64,000 nucleotides of DNA from Leptofilum sp965223525 (GTDB taxonomy: Bacteria; Chloroflexota; Anaerolineae; Promineifilales; Promineifilaceae). The stretch's first letter is position 1, and each line of letters opens with the position of its first letter. A program made the position numbers and the translations under genes. Under the pieces are notes generated by a model. That model ran no database searches. It saw nothing but the letters and a program-made list of their open reading frames with translations, and was not told where the DNA came from. Shown here piece by piece: positions 1-7,791 of the stretch. The DNA lies in assembly GCF_965223525.1 (NCBI RefSeq), contig NZ_CBDCWX010000005.1, positions 1,984,001 to 2,048,000 on the forward strand, given 5' to 3'.

Positions 1-270
1 GTGAAGTTGTTACGGCCGTATCCCGTCCGGGTGCTGTTGGTGGGGCGCATTTTGCTAGAAGGCCAGCCCGCTGCCGACTTGATTGAGCAGTTTTTGGCGG
101 AGTGGCGGGGGGTGAGAACGGCCGTAACGGGGAACACGCTCAAGCAAATGGGGCTTAAGCCGGGGCCGCAGTTTGGCATCTTGCTAGAAAAACTGCTCGC
201 TGCCAAGCTAGACGGCCACGTCACCACCGAAGCCGAGGAATTGGCGCTGCTGGATGAGTTGCTTGAGTAA
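1..270 (+). CDS. CCA tRNA nucleotidyltransferase / poly(A) polymerase family, C-terminal end (cut by window edge)
   Basis: The frame is open to the left edge, so only the last 89 residues are visible and the GTG at base 1 is not necessarily a start. The stretch reading LKQMGLKPGPQFGILLEKLL followed by DGHVTTEAEE resembles the C-terminal helical (tRNA-binding) part of bacterial CCA-adding enzymes, where a 'lGlkPGPeiGklLe' helix-turn precedes 'G.i.trEeal'. Enzymes of this family add or repair the 3' CCA of tRNAs in the cytoplasm. The catalytic nucleotidyltransferase head lies outside the window, so the assignment rests on this tail only. A poly(A) polymerase or an HD-containing paralogue is equally possible. 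The next gene begins 21 bp downstream on the same strand. Confidence 0.6.
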   Translation: MKLLRPYPVRVLLVGRILLEGQPAADLIEQFLAEWRGVRTAVTGNTLKQMGLKPGPQFGILLEKLLAAKLDGHVTTEAEELALLDELLE

Positions 271-291
271 ACAGATGAGGATACTTAACAG

Positions 292-591
292 ATGGGAATA
301 GGTGATGCAGACCCAGATTTGTTTGATGCTGCCGAGTTTGGCGATCTTGACTGGGTAGAAAGGTCTATAGGCAGTTTGGGCTTAAATGGGAAACCAGTCA
401 ATATCAATGCTCAAGACAATGGTGGCAAAACCATTTTAATGATAGCTACGCGATACAATCATATTGACGTAGTTCGTTTTCTGTTGGAAAAAGGTGCTGA
501 TCCGAATATTAGAGATAAGAGAGGTCACACTGCTTTGATAGAGGCGCAAGCCGGGGGACATAAAGAGCTTATTGAATTGCTAACGGACTAA
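292..591 (+). CDS. Small ankyrin-repeat protein
   Basis: This 99-residue protein consists of ankyrin repeats. An N-terminal helix pair (DADPDLFDAAEFGDLDWVE) is followed by a clear repeat with N-x-Q-D-x-x-G-x-T at about residues 38-50, 'NHIDVVRFLLEKGADPNIRDKRGHTALIEAQAGGH', and a final 'KELIELL' cap. Ankyrin repeats are protein-binding scaffolds, and no catalytic domain is attached. GAGGA lies about 10 bp upstream of the ATG. The gene is visibly richer in A/T than its neighbours and contains no ACGGCCGT octamer, unlike most genes here, which hints at later acquisition. The partner is unknown. Confidence 0.75.
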   Translation: MGIGDADPDLFDAAEFGDLDWVERSIGSLGLNGKPVNINAQDNGGKTILMIATRYNHIDVVRFLLEKGADPNIRDKRGHTALIEAQAGGHKELIELLTD

Positions 592-678
592 TTTGAGAAC
601 GAAAATTATTAACGGCTGTTCACCTTGTCACCAAGCGTTCGCAGAACGCAGTCACCCCTTCACCTTGTCAACTTCCCA
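592..678. other. Short intergenic gap with a repeated decamer
   Basis: Between the ankyrin gene and the end of the convergent PEP-binding gene, the word TTCACCTTGTCA occurs twice (about 619-630 and 659-670). This is a small example of the reiterated-word gaps seen elsewhere in the window. No coding potential was seen. Confidence 0.4.
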
Positions 679-3099
679 CTACACAATAAACGGATACCCT
701 AGTGAAGATTGATCGTTGGCTACAATTTGGTCGTTTTGGGTGCTTTCTACGAGGTGGCCAATCGCTTCATCGTTGTTCGTGCCGTCCATCAGCACGTTCA
801 GGCGGAAGCCGTTGGTTAGCTGGAGCAGATCAATGACCTGTAAGTAGTCTGACAATCCCTCATCTTCTGGCAGCAGCGTGGCTAAACTGTTGGGTGCCAG
901 CCGGAAGAAACGCCAGTTGAAGCTGGCTCCCTTCTCATGAAGCGGAATCGGCAGGGAAAAAATGCCAGACTCTACCAAATCCTGAAAAAAATGCGTGCCA
1001 TAGGACAGCTCCGGTGGTTTGCCATCCTGCGCCACACCCAACTCAATAAGCACCTTCGTGTTGTAAATGTCGGCGTAGGTGACGCGCACGCCTAACTCCA
1101 GATTGGTGCTGCCCCAGCGCCCTGGCCCAATGAGAATGAAGGATTCCTCTTCCAGCAGTTTGTTGAGTCGCCCGATGGCGCGACCCAGCTCTAGCTTGGT
1201 GGCGTTGTCGGGAATTTCACGGTACGTTTCCGGGTTTACAAAGATAATATATCGCACCTGTTCAGCACGGCCGTTTGGTATCAAGCCGCGTGAGGTGAAC
1301 AGAATGCGCTGCTCTGGCACGCCTGTGGGTAACGTGACCAACTCTTCGTTTTTGCGCTGGCTGAGTGGGCGGCATTGCAGCAGATGGAGCTTGAATTCTG
1401 GATACGGCCGTCCCGGCAACACCTCAACCGTGAACTCAATATCTACCGGGGTTTTGTACCCTTTTTCCAAATTGGCCAGCGCAGTACGCATCAGCGTCAC
1501 AAATTTACGATCACGCACCAACGCCTCAAACGTCAGCACAAAACGGTCATGTTCATCCAAGCCACCCACAGAAACAATGCGCTGCAAATATTCCCCCTTA
1601 TCTTGCGATGCGATGTAGCGCAACCCTGGATAGTCCAATCCCAAAACCTCCTCGATGGGCAGCGAGTTAAACTTGTTCTTCTCTAAATCAACCAGGTCAA
1701 TGAACCATTGAGCATATTGCCGCTGGGCAGCCGGGGTGGATTCGGGGCGCAGCCGGGGGTGGCTAAGTGAGATCATGCGCGGGTAGTCGTTGGACACGCG
1801 GTCTACGGCGCGGGTTCCCATACCCCAGACGATGCGTAAAAAGCCCGCGTTGCGGTCAATTTTAGGGTGCCAGCGGAACGGATTGCGGCTAAAGCCCACC
1901 CCAGCGATGGTTGGAAAAAAGTAACGGCCGTAGCGCTTACCCCGCACGCGCTGCAACAAAACCGCCATTCGCTCATCATAATCAATTAACCCATGATGCT
2001 GCCGGTACAAAATCGCATCGGGGTTTATGGTACTGGCATAGACACGCCGAATTGCATCCAGCAAATCTTTTAGATTTTTCTCTTTAGTGCCCTGGTTGGG
2101 GCAAAAATAGCTGCTGTACTTGCCCGCAAAAGAGTAGCCAAAATTGTCTTCCAGCAAGCTGGACGAGCGCACAATGATCGGGTCATCTCCAAATTCATCC
2201 AACATGTCGTTGAGCCGCTGCACAATATGGGGCGGGAATGTTCCCGCCAGATGATCCTCTTCAATTTTGGGGTGCTCTTCACGAATTTCATCGAGCGGCC
2301 GATACTTCTGATTCATGTACCGTTCCAAATTGTTCATCAGCCGGAAGTCGTAAATGACTTCACTTCCCAAAAAGTAAGAGTCAGGAATTTCTACAAACTC
2401 ACTGATGTCTGGGCTGCCATCCGTTGATTTTTGTTGCAAAATCTTCCAGGCAAGGATCATACCTGCCGCCTTGCCGCCAATTTTGCCTCCGCCAATCCGC
2501 CGTCGGTAAATGCGGCGCAAGTCGTCAATGCTAAACACATGCTTGGCAACGGCAATAAAGCGCAGTTGGTCGCTGATCATCCCTTTGATCAGGACGACCT
2601 TAATTTCCAACAGGTGATGTTTTACCTTTTTTAGCTGGTCGGGCGGGAGATTCTCGTATAGTTCCCCCTGCCGGAACAGCATTTCCCAGGGGGCAATTTC
2701 TGGGTTAAAGTTTAGCTCAATTGAATCTGAATGCCCTGGCTGGCTGTTGAGCACTTCCTCAATGATGCCGTCTAGCAAGGTGATGCTGAGGTTATTACCA
2801 AAATACGCATCTGTCTGAAAATCTCGTATGCGATCTTTGCGCTTTTGCCAAATGTGGGCCTGTTCTTGCCCAAATGGATCAAACAGACCTTCACGTCGCT
2901 GCGATTCTAATGCTTTTTCTTTTACTTCTGCATTAAGCACTTCTTCCTCGATGATGCCGCGCTGGAACAGCTCATCACGCATCCGTACCCGAATTTCGTG
3001 GGCAAGGGTAGGGTACTGTGCTAACTTTATGTAAATGTCAATGGTTGGGGTAATGCTGCGAATTGGCGTTGAATAGTTGCTGGGTACGGGATGGGGCAT
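679..3099 (-). CDS. PEP/pyruvate-binding (PPDK_N-like) domain protein
   Basis: About 806 residues. The central part carries hallmarks of the ATP-grasp nucleotide-binding domain of PEP synthase and pyruvate phosphate dikinase: IGGKAAGMILAWKIL near residue 215, DPIIVRSSSLLEDNFG about 100 residues later with the conserved Arg-Ser-Ser, and a late LHLLQCRPLSQRK. A phosphohistidine swivel domain (TxGGxxxH) and the PEP-utilising TIM barrel are not visible, so it is not a complete PEP synthase. The family is known as stand-alone PEP/pyruvate-binding proteins of uncertain reaction. I chose the ATG at 3099 over one 24 bp upstream because AGGAG lies just before it. It is transcribed divergently from the HIT gene, and the gap holds a GGTGGCTGG hairpin. 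Confidence 0.75.
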   Translation of the reverse strand: MPHPVPSNYSTPIRSITPTIDIYIKLAQYPTLAHEIRVRMRDELFQRGIIEEEVLNAEVKEKALESQRREGLFDPFGQEQAHIWQKRKDRIRDFQTDAYFGNNLSITLLDGIIEEVLNSQPGHSDSIELNFNPEIAPWEMLFRQGELYENLPPDQLKKVKHHLLEIKVVLIKGMISDQLRFIAVAKHVFSIDDLRRIYRRRIGGGKIGGKAAGMILAWKILQQKSTDGSPDISEFVEIPDSYFLGSEVIYDFRLMNNLERYMNQKYRPLDEIREEHPKIEEDHLAGTFPPHIVQRLNDMLDEFGDDPIIVRSSSLLEDNFGYSFAGKYSSYFCPNQGTKEKNLKDLLDAIRRVYASTINPDAILYRQHHGLIDYDERMAVLLQRVRGKRYGRYFFPTIAGVGFSRNPFRWHPKIDRNAGFLRIVWGMGTRAVDRVSNDYPRMISLSHPRLRPESTPAAQRQYAQWFIDLVDLEKNKFNSLPIEEVLGLDYPGLRYIASQDKGEYLQRIVSVGGLDEHDRFVLTFEALVRDRKFVTLMRTALANLEKGYKTPVDIEFTVEVLPGRPYPEFKLHLLQCRPLSQRKNEELVTLPTGVPEQRILFTSRGLIPNGRAEQVRYIIFVNPETYREIPDNATKLELGRAIGRLNKLLEEESFILIGPGRWGSTNLELGVRVTYADIYNTKVLIELGVAQDGKPPELSYGTHFFQDLVESGIFSLPIPLHEKGASFNWRFFRLAPNSLATLLPEDEGLSDYLQVIDLLQLTNGFRLNVLMDGTNNDEAIGHLVESTQNDQIVANDQSSLGYPFIV

Positions 3100-3192
3100 G
3101 TTGGTTCTCCTGGTATCACACAAACCTCATGGGATATCCAGCTTATTATACCCTAGCTTGTCTCGTTGCCAGATTGCGAGTAAAACGGAGTT

Positions 3193-3241
3193 GGTGGCTG
3201 GTGGCTTGTTTGTTAGTTGCTTGCTTTCCTTACCAGCCACC
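3193..3241. repeat. Reiterated-word hairpin (GGTGGCTGG) between divergent genes
   Basis: GGTGGCTGG at 3193-3201 pairs perfectly with CCAGCCACC at 3233-3241, and the flanks repeat TTAGTT/AACTAA variants. It lies upstream of both divergent neighbours, so it cannot act as an ordinary terminator for either. The same word builds the array at 29558-29621. Confidence 0.6.
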
Positions 3242-3271
3242 AAAACTAACCACAAAAACAAGGAGAATCCA

Positions 3272-3619
3272 ATGTCTACAATTTTTTCTAAAATTATTGC
3301 GGGTGAAATTCCGGCGGATATTGTGTACCGGGATGATTTGGTGACGGCGTTTCGGGACATCAACCCGCAGGCACCAACCCACATTCTTATTGTGCCCAAC
3401 AAGGAAATTGCCACGGTGAATGATTTGGCCGAGGAAGATGAGCAGGTGGCAGGGCGACTACTGCTGGTGGCCAAAAAGCTGGCAGCGCAGGAAGGTATTG
3501 CTGAAGATGGCTATCGGTTGATGATCAACTGCAACCAGCACGGTGGCCAAGAGGTTTTTCATGTTCACCTACATTTGCTGGGAGGACGGCCGTTAGGCCC
3601 CATGTTGATGAGACGGTAA
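3272..3619 (+). CDS. HIT family nucleotide hydrolase (HINT-like)
   Basis: This 115-residue histidine-triad protein starts at the ATG 7 bp after AGGAG (3261-3265); a longer upstream frame has no such site. The N-terminus FSKIIAGEIPADIVYRDD and the C-terminal active site HVHLHLLGG (His-x-His-x-His) are those of the HINT branch. Known HINT proteins hydrolyse aminoacyl-AMP and other purine nucleoside phosphoramidates in the cytosol. Length and motif spacing are normal for the family. Its stop codon TAA falls inside a reiterated GGTAATCGG word array that continues into the gap to the convergent M23 lipoprotein gene. Confidence 0.92.
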   Translation: MSTIFSKIIAGEIPADIVYRDDLVTAFRDINPQAPTHILIVPNKEIATVNDLAEEDEQVAGRLLLVAKKLAAQEGIAEDGYRLMINCNQHGGQEVFHVHLHLLGGRPLGPMLMRR

Positions 3620-3648
3620 TCGGTAGTCGGTAACCGATTACCGATTAC
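3616..3648. repeat. GGTAATCGG word hairpin overlapping the HIT stop codon
   Basis: The arms 3616-3631 and 3633-3648 are 16-bp inverted repeats (one G-T wobble) of the word GTAATCGGTAATCGGT, almost without a loop. The TAA stop of the HIT gene is part of the word. It lies between convergent genes, so a termination or RNA 3'-end role is possible, but there is no T-run. Confidence 0.65.
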
Positions 3649-5291
3649 GGGCTAATGGCGTTGATCTCGTCGCGGCAGACGCAGGCTTCACGGCTGACGG
3701 TGCCGCGAAGCAGCAAGCCGTCATATTCAGAGCCAAGTCCTTGCGAAATCCAGCCTGCCATGTTGAACGGAATGGCACCATCTGCAGCTACCCAACGGCC
3801 GTTATAACTCCGCGCCACATGTAAATGAGTCCCATTTGAAAAGCCGCCCTCACACGAAGGGTGCCCCAGCCGATCGCCAATTTGCACGGGCGTGCCTACC
3901 GAAATGCGATCACGATTTTCCAGGTGCATGTAGGTAATTGCCCAGCCGGTGCCAGCAAAGCCATCGGCTGGTTGATTCGGTAAGTCCAAATCTACAACCA
4001 CGGCACCAAAATCGCTGCGGGTAACAATGCCATCGGCCATCGCTGTGACCCAATTTTCTGACTGTACGCAGCCAAGCTGCTCGCCGGGCGGGGCGAAGTC
4101 TAGCGCCGCCCAAGCGGAGCCAGCCGCCCAGCCCCCGTGAGGCCCGCCAGTGAAGTACCAGGTTTCGTTTTGCCAGGGAAGCTGGAGGCTGGGCTGGCTC
4201 AAATCGGCGGGCCAGAGGGGATCAACGGTATAGGCAAATGGATTGCCAAACAGCGCGTTGTAGGTGAGCCAGAAGCCATCTGGCCCCACTTCTTGCAGCC
4301 AGGAGGCGTAGGTGGCACCATCGTGGGCGCTGAGCCATTTTTGCACCCCGGCGGTGCCGTTATTGATGGTGGGTGCATACCCTAGGCGGGTGCCGTCGGC
4401 GACGGTGAAAAGGTTGAGACCGCCTTCGGAACGGCCGTAAAATCCCCAGTTGAGCTGATTGGCTACCCAGCTTAGTTGCATGTACAGTCCAGGCTGGTTG
4501 CTGGCGCGGTATCCCATTGGAAATTGCTCCACCACGCCTACTGCTTTGGTAATCCAACCGGCACGGTATTCCAATGCTGCCAGCAGCAGCCGGGGGTTTA
4601 CGCTGTAGCGATGGGTCACTAAAGAGACAATCTCTGGCCCGGCTAGGAGCTGATTTTCGACCGCTTCTTCGTAATTAAGCAGGTAGCCGCCGTACAGTTC
4701 GGCAAATTGGCGCACATCGAAGCCGTTGGCGGCGGGGCCGTACACCAGTTCGCTATCGGGGATGAGCTTGAAATCGGGGCCAAATTGAGTAGCGCTGCTG
4801 GGTACCAGCAACGCTTGGCCTACGTAAACAAGGTTGCCATTGTCTAGCTGGTTTAGGCTGAGTAGCTGCTCAGTGGTGGTGCCGTAGAGTTGGGCGATGT
4901 AACCGAGCGTTTCACCAACGCCCACGGTGTGGGTGAGGGTGCCATTTTCTTGGGCAACGGCCGTTTCATGGGTCGGGTCGGGCGTGGGCGTACCATTGTA
5001 GGTGGGTCGGGCAATCGCCTGGGCCGGATCAGCTTCTGGCGTGGGCGGCAGCGGCCCCTCGCCGCTAAACGGGGTAACGATGGGGGTGGGTGGGAGGGTG
5101 CTGCTTTGGCCGGGAGTGACGAAAACGGCCGTTTCTGGATCAGGTCGTTCACAGCCAGCCAACAGCAGGAGGGTAAGAAGCAGGTAGAGTGGGTTGGGGA
5201 CTTGTGCTGAGCGAAGTCGAAGTAACGGCCACTTCGGCAGGCTCAGTGCAAGCCGTTTGGCTTTGCTTGGGGATCGCCAGAAAAATTTCAT
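3645..5291 (-). CDS. LysM-containing M23-type peptidase-like lipoprotein
   Basis: About 548 residues. A hydrophobic N-terminal segment ends in LLLLAGCER, a lipobox with Cys as lipid anchor. A Pro/Thr-rich linker follows, then a LysM peptidoglycan-binding module (HTVGVGETLGYIAQLYGTTT...LVYVGQALLVP), a long middle region, and a C-terminal M23 (LytM) fold. The metal ligands appear to be PHGGWAAGSAWAALDF (His and Asp) and the final HLH of NGTHLHVAR. Such proteins sit outside the membrane and cleave or bind peptidoglycan. I chose the ATG at 5291. The longest frame starts at a GTG (5348) that lies inside the terminal repeat of a MITE-like element and would encode nine repeat-derived residues. Confidence 0.82.
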   Translation of the reverse strand: MKFFWRSPSKAKRLALSLPKWPLLRLRSAQVPNPLYLLLTLLLLAGCERPDPETAVFVTPGQSSTLPPTPIVTPFSGEGPLPPTPEADPAQAIARPTYNGTPTPDPTHETAVAQENGTLTHTVGVGETLGYIAQLYGTTTEQLLSLNQLDNGNLVYVGQALLVPSSATQFGPDFKLIPDSELVYGPAANGFDVRQFAELYGGYLLNYEEAVENQLLAGPEIVSLVTHRYSVNPRLLLAALEYRAGWITKAVGVVEQFPMGYRASNQPGLYMQLSWVANQLNWGFYGRSEGGLNLFTVADGTRLGYAPTINNGTAGVQKWLSAHDGATYASWLQEVGPDGFWLTYNALFGNPFAYTVDPLWPADLSQPSLQLPWQNETWYFTGGPHGGWAAGSAWAALDFAPPGEQLGCVQSENWVTAMADGIVTRSDFGAVVVDLDLPNQPADGFAGTGWAITYMHLENRDRISVGTPVQIGDRLGHPSCEGGFSNGTHLHVARSYNGRWVAADGAIPFNMAGWISQGLGSEYDGLLLRGTVSREACVCRDEINAISP

Positions 5292-5335
5292 CAGGCAGAT
5301 TGTACCCAAGAGTTGGTTTAGCGGGAAATATGTAT

Positions 5336-5437
5336 AGGACTTACGCACTTGCCCTTACCAGACTACAAAAGTCTCGGGTCTAACGATGTTAATTCCAGAG
5401 AGGACAAGACTTTTGTAGTCTTCACTGCGTAAGTCCT
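5336..5437. mobile_element. MITE-like element with AGGACTTACGCA terminal inverted repeats
   Basis: The perfect 12-bp ends AGGACTTACGCA (5336-5347) and TGCGTAAGTCCT (5426-5437) bound a 102-bp non-coding element. Inside is a second perfect 13-bp inverted repeat, GACTACAAAAGTC (5361-5373) with GACTTTTGTAGTC (5408-5420), so the whole unit can fold into one long hairpin. A second element with the same ends lies at 52372-52464. No transposase is present, so it would be mobilised in trans. No clean target duplication was seen at this copy. Confidence 0.7.
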
Positions 5438-5442
5438 GATGT

Positions 5443-5722
5443 AATCACGAATAGGACGAATGAACAAATGCCACAAATTTGCATTTCTATTCGTCAAATT
5501 CGTCCATTCGTTTGATTCGTGATTTTCTTTTTTGTTTCAAGTAGAATCCGCGCTGGCTTTTTAAGAAGATGGCATAGGCGCAGGCTCAACACCATCAATG
5601 AAAATCAGCAGATTTCGCAGATTGGCGCAACTTGCGCTCAGATTTTTCGCTCTTTCTCTGTGGCTCTCCGTGTTTTCTCCGTGTAGCTCTATGTTCCGCT
5701 TTTTATTTTCAGAGGAAAAAGT
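5443..5722. other. Non-coding gap with word-type inverted repeats
   Basis: Right of the MITE-like element, AATCACGAAT (5443-5452) pairs with ATTCGTGATT (5515-5524). The space between is filled with variants of GACGAATGA/TTCGTC. Further right (about 5650-5690) are degenerate copies of TCTCTGTGGCTCTCCGTG, related to the hairpin at 45903-45961. No gene was recognised before the DUF2344 start at 5723. Confidence 0.5.
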
Positions 5723-6382
5723 ATGGAAGCAAACTATGTGCAGAGAATCCGGTTGGTTTTTAGCAAAGGTGGCCCGGCGCGATTTATTAGCCATCTCGAT
5801 TTGGCGCGGACGCTGGAGCGGGCCTTGAATCGTGCCAAAATTCCGGTGGCCTACACGCAAGGCTTCAACCGTCGCCCACGTATGCAGATGGCAACTGCCC
5901 TCCCGCTGGGTTACACCAGTGAATGTGAATTGGCCGATGTGCTGTTGGCGGAAAAGATGGACCCAGCCCAGGTGCAGCAGCAACTCATGGCCAAAATGGC
6001 GCCGGGCATCGAGATTTTGAGCGTGACAGATGTGCCCGTGAGCGGGGCGTCTTTGCAGTCGCTTACCCAATCATCTGCATATGTGGCTATGCCGCTAGAC
6101 CCGGTAGATTTTGAACAGTTGCAGGTGAAGGTGGCTGAGATTCTGACGGCTAAAAAGCTGGAACGCACCCGTGAGCGGCGGGGGAAGAAGAAAGTGTATG
6201 ATTTACGGCCGTTAATCCTCGATCTTGCTGTTGAACAGGACGAAGACGGCCAGGTTCGTATCCAGATGGATCTGAGCCTGGCACCATCCAAAACAGGCCG
6301 CCCGGACGAGGTGCTGCGGGCACTTGGCTTCGATCCGCTGGACGTGCGCGTACATCGCACTGGCATGACGTTAAACGGTTAA
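5723..6382 (+). CDS. DUF2344 / TIGR03936 family (radical-SAM-linked) protein
   Basis: This 219-residue protein opens with VQRIRLVFSKGGPARFISHLDLARTLERALNRAKIPVAYTQGFNRRP, of which the core HLD and GFNRRPRM elements are typical of DUF2344. This domain usually follows, or is fused to, a B12-binding radical SAM protein, and its own function is unclear. Here no radical SAM gene is adjacent. The visible length corresponds to a complete stand-alone domain. GAGG lies about 8 bp before the ATG. Its TAA overlaps the ATG of the next gene by one base (TAATG), so the two are probably translated from one message. Confidence 0.8.
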   Translation: MEANYVQRIRLVFSKGGPARFISHLDLARTLERALNRAKIPVAYTQGFNRRPRMQMATALPLGYTSECELADVLLAEKMDPAQVQQQLMAKMAPGIEILSVTDVPVSGASLQSLTQSSAYVAMPLDPVDFEQLQVKVAEILTAKKLERTRERRGKKKVYDLRPLILDLAVEQDEDGQVRIQMDLSLAPSKTGRPDEVLRALGFDPLDVRVHRTGMTLNG

Positions 6383-7242
6383 TGGTTAACTGTAAATGGT
6401 TAATTGTTGGGTTATTTGTGGGAATGCTGTCGGCTTGTGCAATGTCGGAGGCAACGGCCGTTCCCTCCACTTCTTCTCCCATCCAAACCCCAACTCTGCA
6501 ACCCACCCCCACATTACAGGTCACTCCTTCAATCCTTCACCCGCCCACCGAAACGCCCCCGCCAGATAGCGGCTGGCAGCCCCTCCAATCCGGCCTGGAA
6601 CGTCGCACCATTCAGATTTTGGATGAAAACGGCCGTCAAACCGAACAGATCACGCTTTTGCGCATAGACCCCAATCTACTCACATTTAAAATCGGCTACA
6701 GCCCTGGACAGCCGAAGTCATTGGCGACTTGGCAAGAAGAAACTGGGGCACTGATTGTAGTGAATGGCGGCTTCTTTACGCCAGAATTTGTGGCAACGGG
6801 GCTGATTGTGATAGATGGTCAGCCCAGCGGCAGCAGCTACGTGGGCTTTGGCGGCATGATCACGCTGAGTGAGGGCGAGGTGCAGGTACGGTCTTTAGTG
6901 GAACGGCCGTATCAACCCGCCGAAACCTTCGACTATGCCCTGCAAGCCTTCCCCATGCTGGTGCTGAATGGCGAAGTTGCTTACCAAACGGCCGACTTTG
7001 ACCAGGCGCGGCGGACGGCAATCGGGGTGGATGAGAACGGCCGTATCCTCCTCATCTTGGCTAGCTGGGGCGGCTTCACCCTGGCTGAATTCAGCAGCTA
7101 CTTGGCAGCGGCCGATTTTGACCTGGTCACAGCCCTCAACCTCGATGGTGGCACCTCCACTGGACTCATCCTGGCTGAACCGCCAGAAAGCATCCCCGCT
7201 TTTGTAGCTGTTCCCAGCGTCATCACCATATTCTCAAACTGA
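6382..7242 (+). CDS. Phosphodiester glycosidase family (NAGPA/DUF2233) lipoprotein
   Basis: 286 residues. The N-terminus VGLFVGMLSAC is a lipoprotein signal with Cys at about residue 19, followed by a Thr/Pro linker (about 25-60). The rest matches the NAGPA-like fold of phosphodiester glycosidases: ALIVVNGGFFTPEF with Asn-Gly-Gly-Phe-Phe, RRTAIGVDENGRILL, and the late ALNLDGGTSTGLIL with Asp-Gly-Gly. In known members (the mammalian uncovering enzyme and bacterial spore/envelope proteins) the fold removes sugars linked through phosphodiesters. The substrate here is unknown. It follows the DUF2344 gene with a one-base overlap. The start region is built from repeated GGTTAAT words. Confidence 0.85.
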   Translation: MVNCKWLIVGLFVGMLSACAMSEATAVPSTSSPIQTPTLQPTPTLQVTPSILHPPTETPPPDSGWQPLQSGLERRTIQILDENGRQTEQITLLRIDPNLLTFKIGYSPGQPKSLATWQEETGALIVVNGGFFTPEFVATGLIVIDGQPSGSSYVGFGGMITLSEGEVQVRSLVERPYQPAETFDYALQAFPMLVLNGEVAYQTADFDQARRTAIGVDENGRILLILASWGGFTLAEFSSYLAAADFDLVTALNLDGGTSTGLILAEPPESIPAFVAVPSVITIFSN

Positions 7243-7243
7243 A

Positions 7244-7600
7244 TTAGTTGTGCAATTCACGGCGAACCATTTGCAAGAAAACGGCCGCTACAGGCAGCAC
7301 TTTTTGAATATCGGCCGTCTGCTGGCTGGCTGTGCCCACGTTGAACTGATTGCGCCAGGCTGTGGCTAACTGTTCGGCGGTAGGCAAAGTGCCATTCGCA
7401 AAAAGCGGGGCGGCATCCTGGCATAAAAAGGTTTCATCAAACAAGCTAGCCGCCCACTCTGGGTGCGATTGCCGGAATGCTTGATAGGCTGCTTTTACGG
7501 CGTGGGGGGTGGATACGGCCGTTTTGCTCTGTGGTGCCAAACCTGCGCTAAAAACGTTCCCAATGCTTCTAAAAATATTGTTTGCTTTTAACTGATACAT
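7244..7600 (-). CDS. Hypothetical protein, 118 aa
   Basis: I do not recognise this family. The protein is soluble and helix-rich, with no signal peptide or membrane segment. It has short hydrophobic motifs (AAYQAFRQSHPEWAASLFDE, AVFLQMVRRELHN). The start is well supported by AAGGAG a few bases before the ATG. It converges on the phosphodiester glycosidase gene with a single base between stops. ACGGCCGT and near-matches occur inside it, as in native genes, so it looks resident rather than recently acquired. Confidence 0.6.
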   Translation of the reverse strand: MYQLKANNIFRSIGNVFSAGLAPQSKTAVSTPHAVKAAYQAFRQSHPEWAASLFDETFLCQDAAPLFANGTLPTAEQLATAWRNQFNVGTASQQTADIQKVLPVAAVFLQMVRRELHN

Positions 7601-7710
7601 GCCGCTAACTCCTTATGATTTAGTCACTACAACTGTTTCCTTAAAAGATGACCCAACCATAAAAAGCCAGCGTGACACCACCGTGACAGTGCCTTGTCAA
7701 AAAATAAACA

Positions 7711-7740
7711 GCCCACCAGTTTTGGCGGGCTAATTTATTT
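7711..7740 (-). terminator. Intrinsic terminator of the HEPN-like gene
   Basis: GCCCACCA (7711-7718) pairs with TGGCGGGC (7723-7730) with one mismatch. On the minus strand the hairpin is followed by a T-rich tract (TGTTTATTTTTTG), about 60 bp after the stop of the gene at 7792. Confidence 0.65.
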
Positions 7741-7791
7741 GACGGTACTAAATTTGGCTAGATAGAAACCGATAGTTACCCTGCTACTTTT

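Noticed and set aside
5292..5348. Upstream GTG start extending the M23 lipoprotein
   Set aside because: The GTG and first codons lie in the terminal repeat of a MITE-like element, and the extension would place about 19 residues before a natural start.
5561..6070. 169-codon minus-strand frame opposite the DUF2344 gene
   Set aside because: The plus-strand frame has a clear family match and ribosome-binding site; this one has neither.
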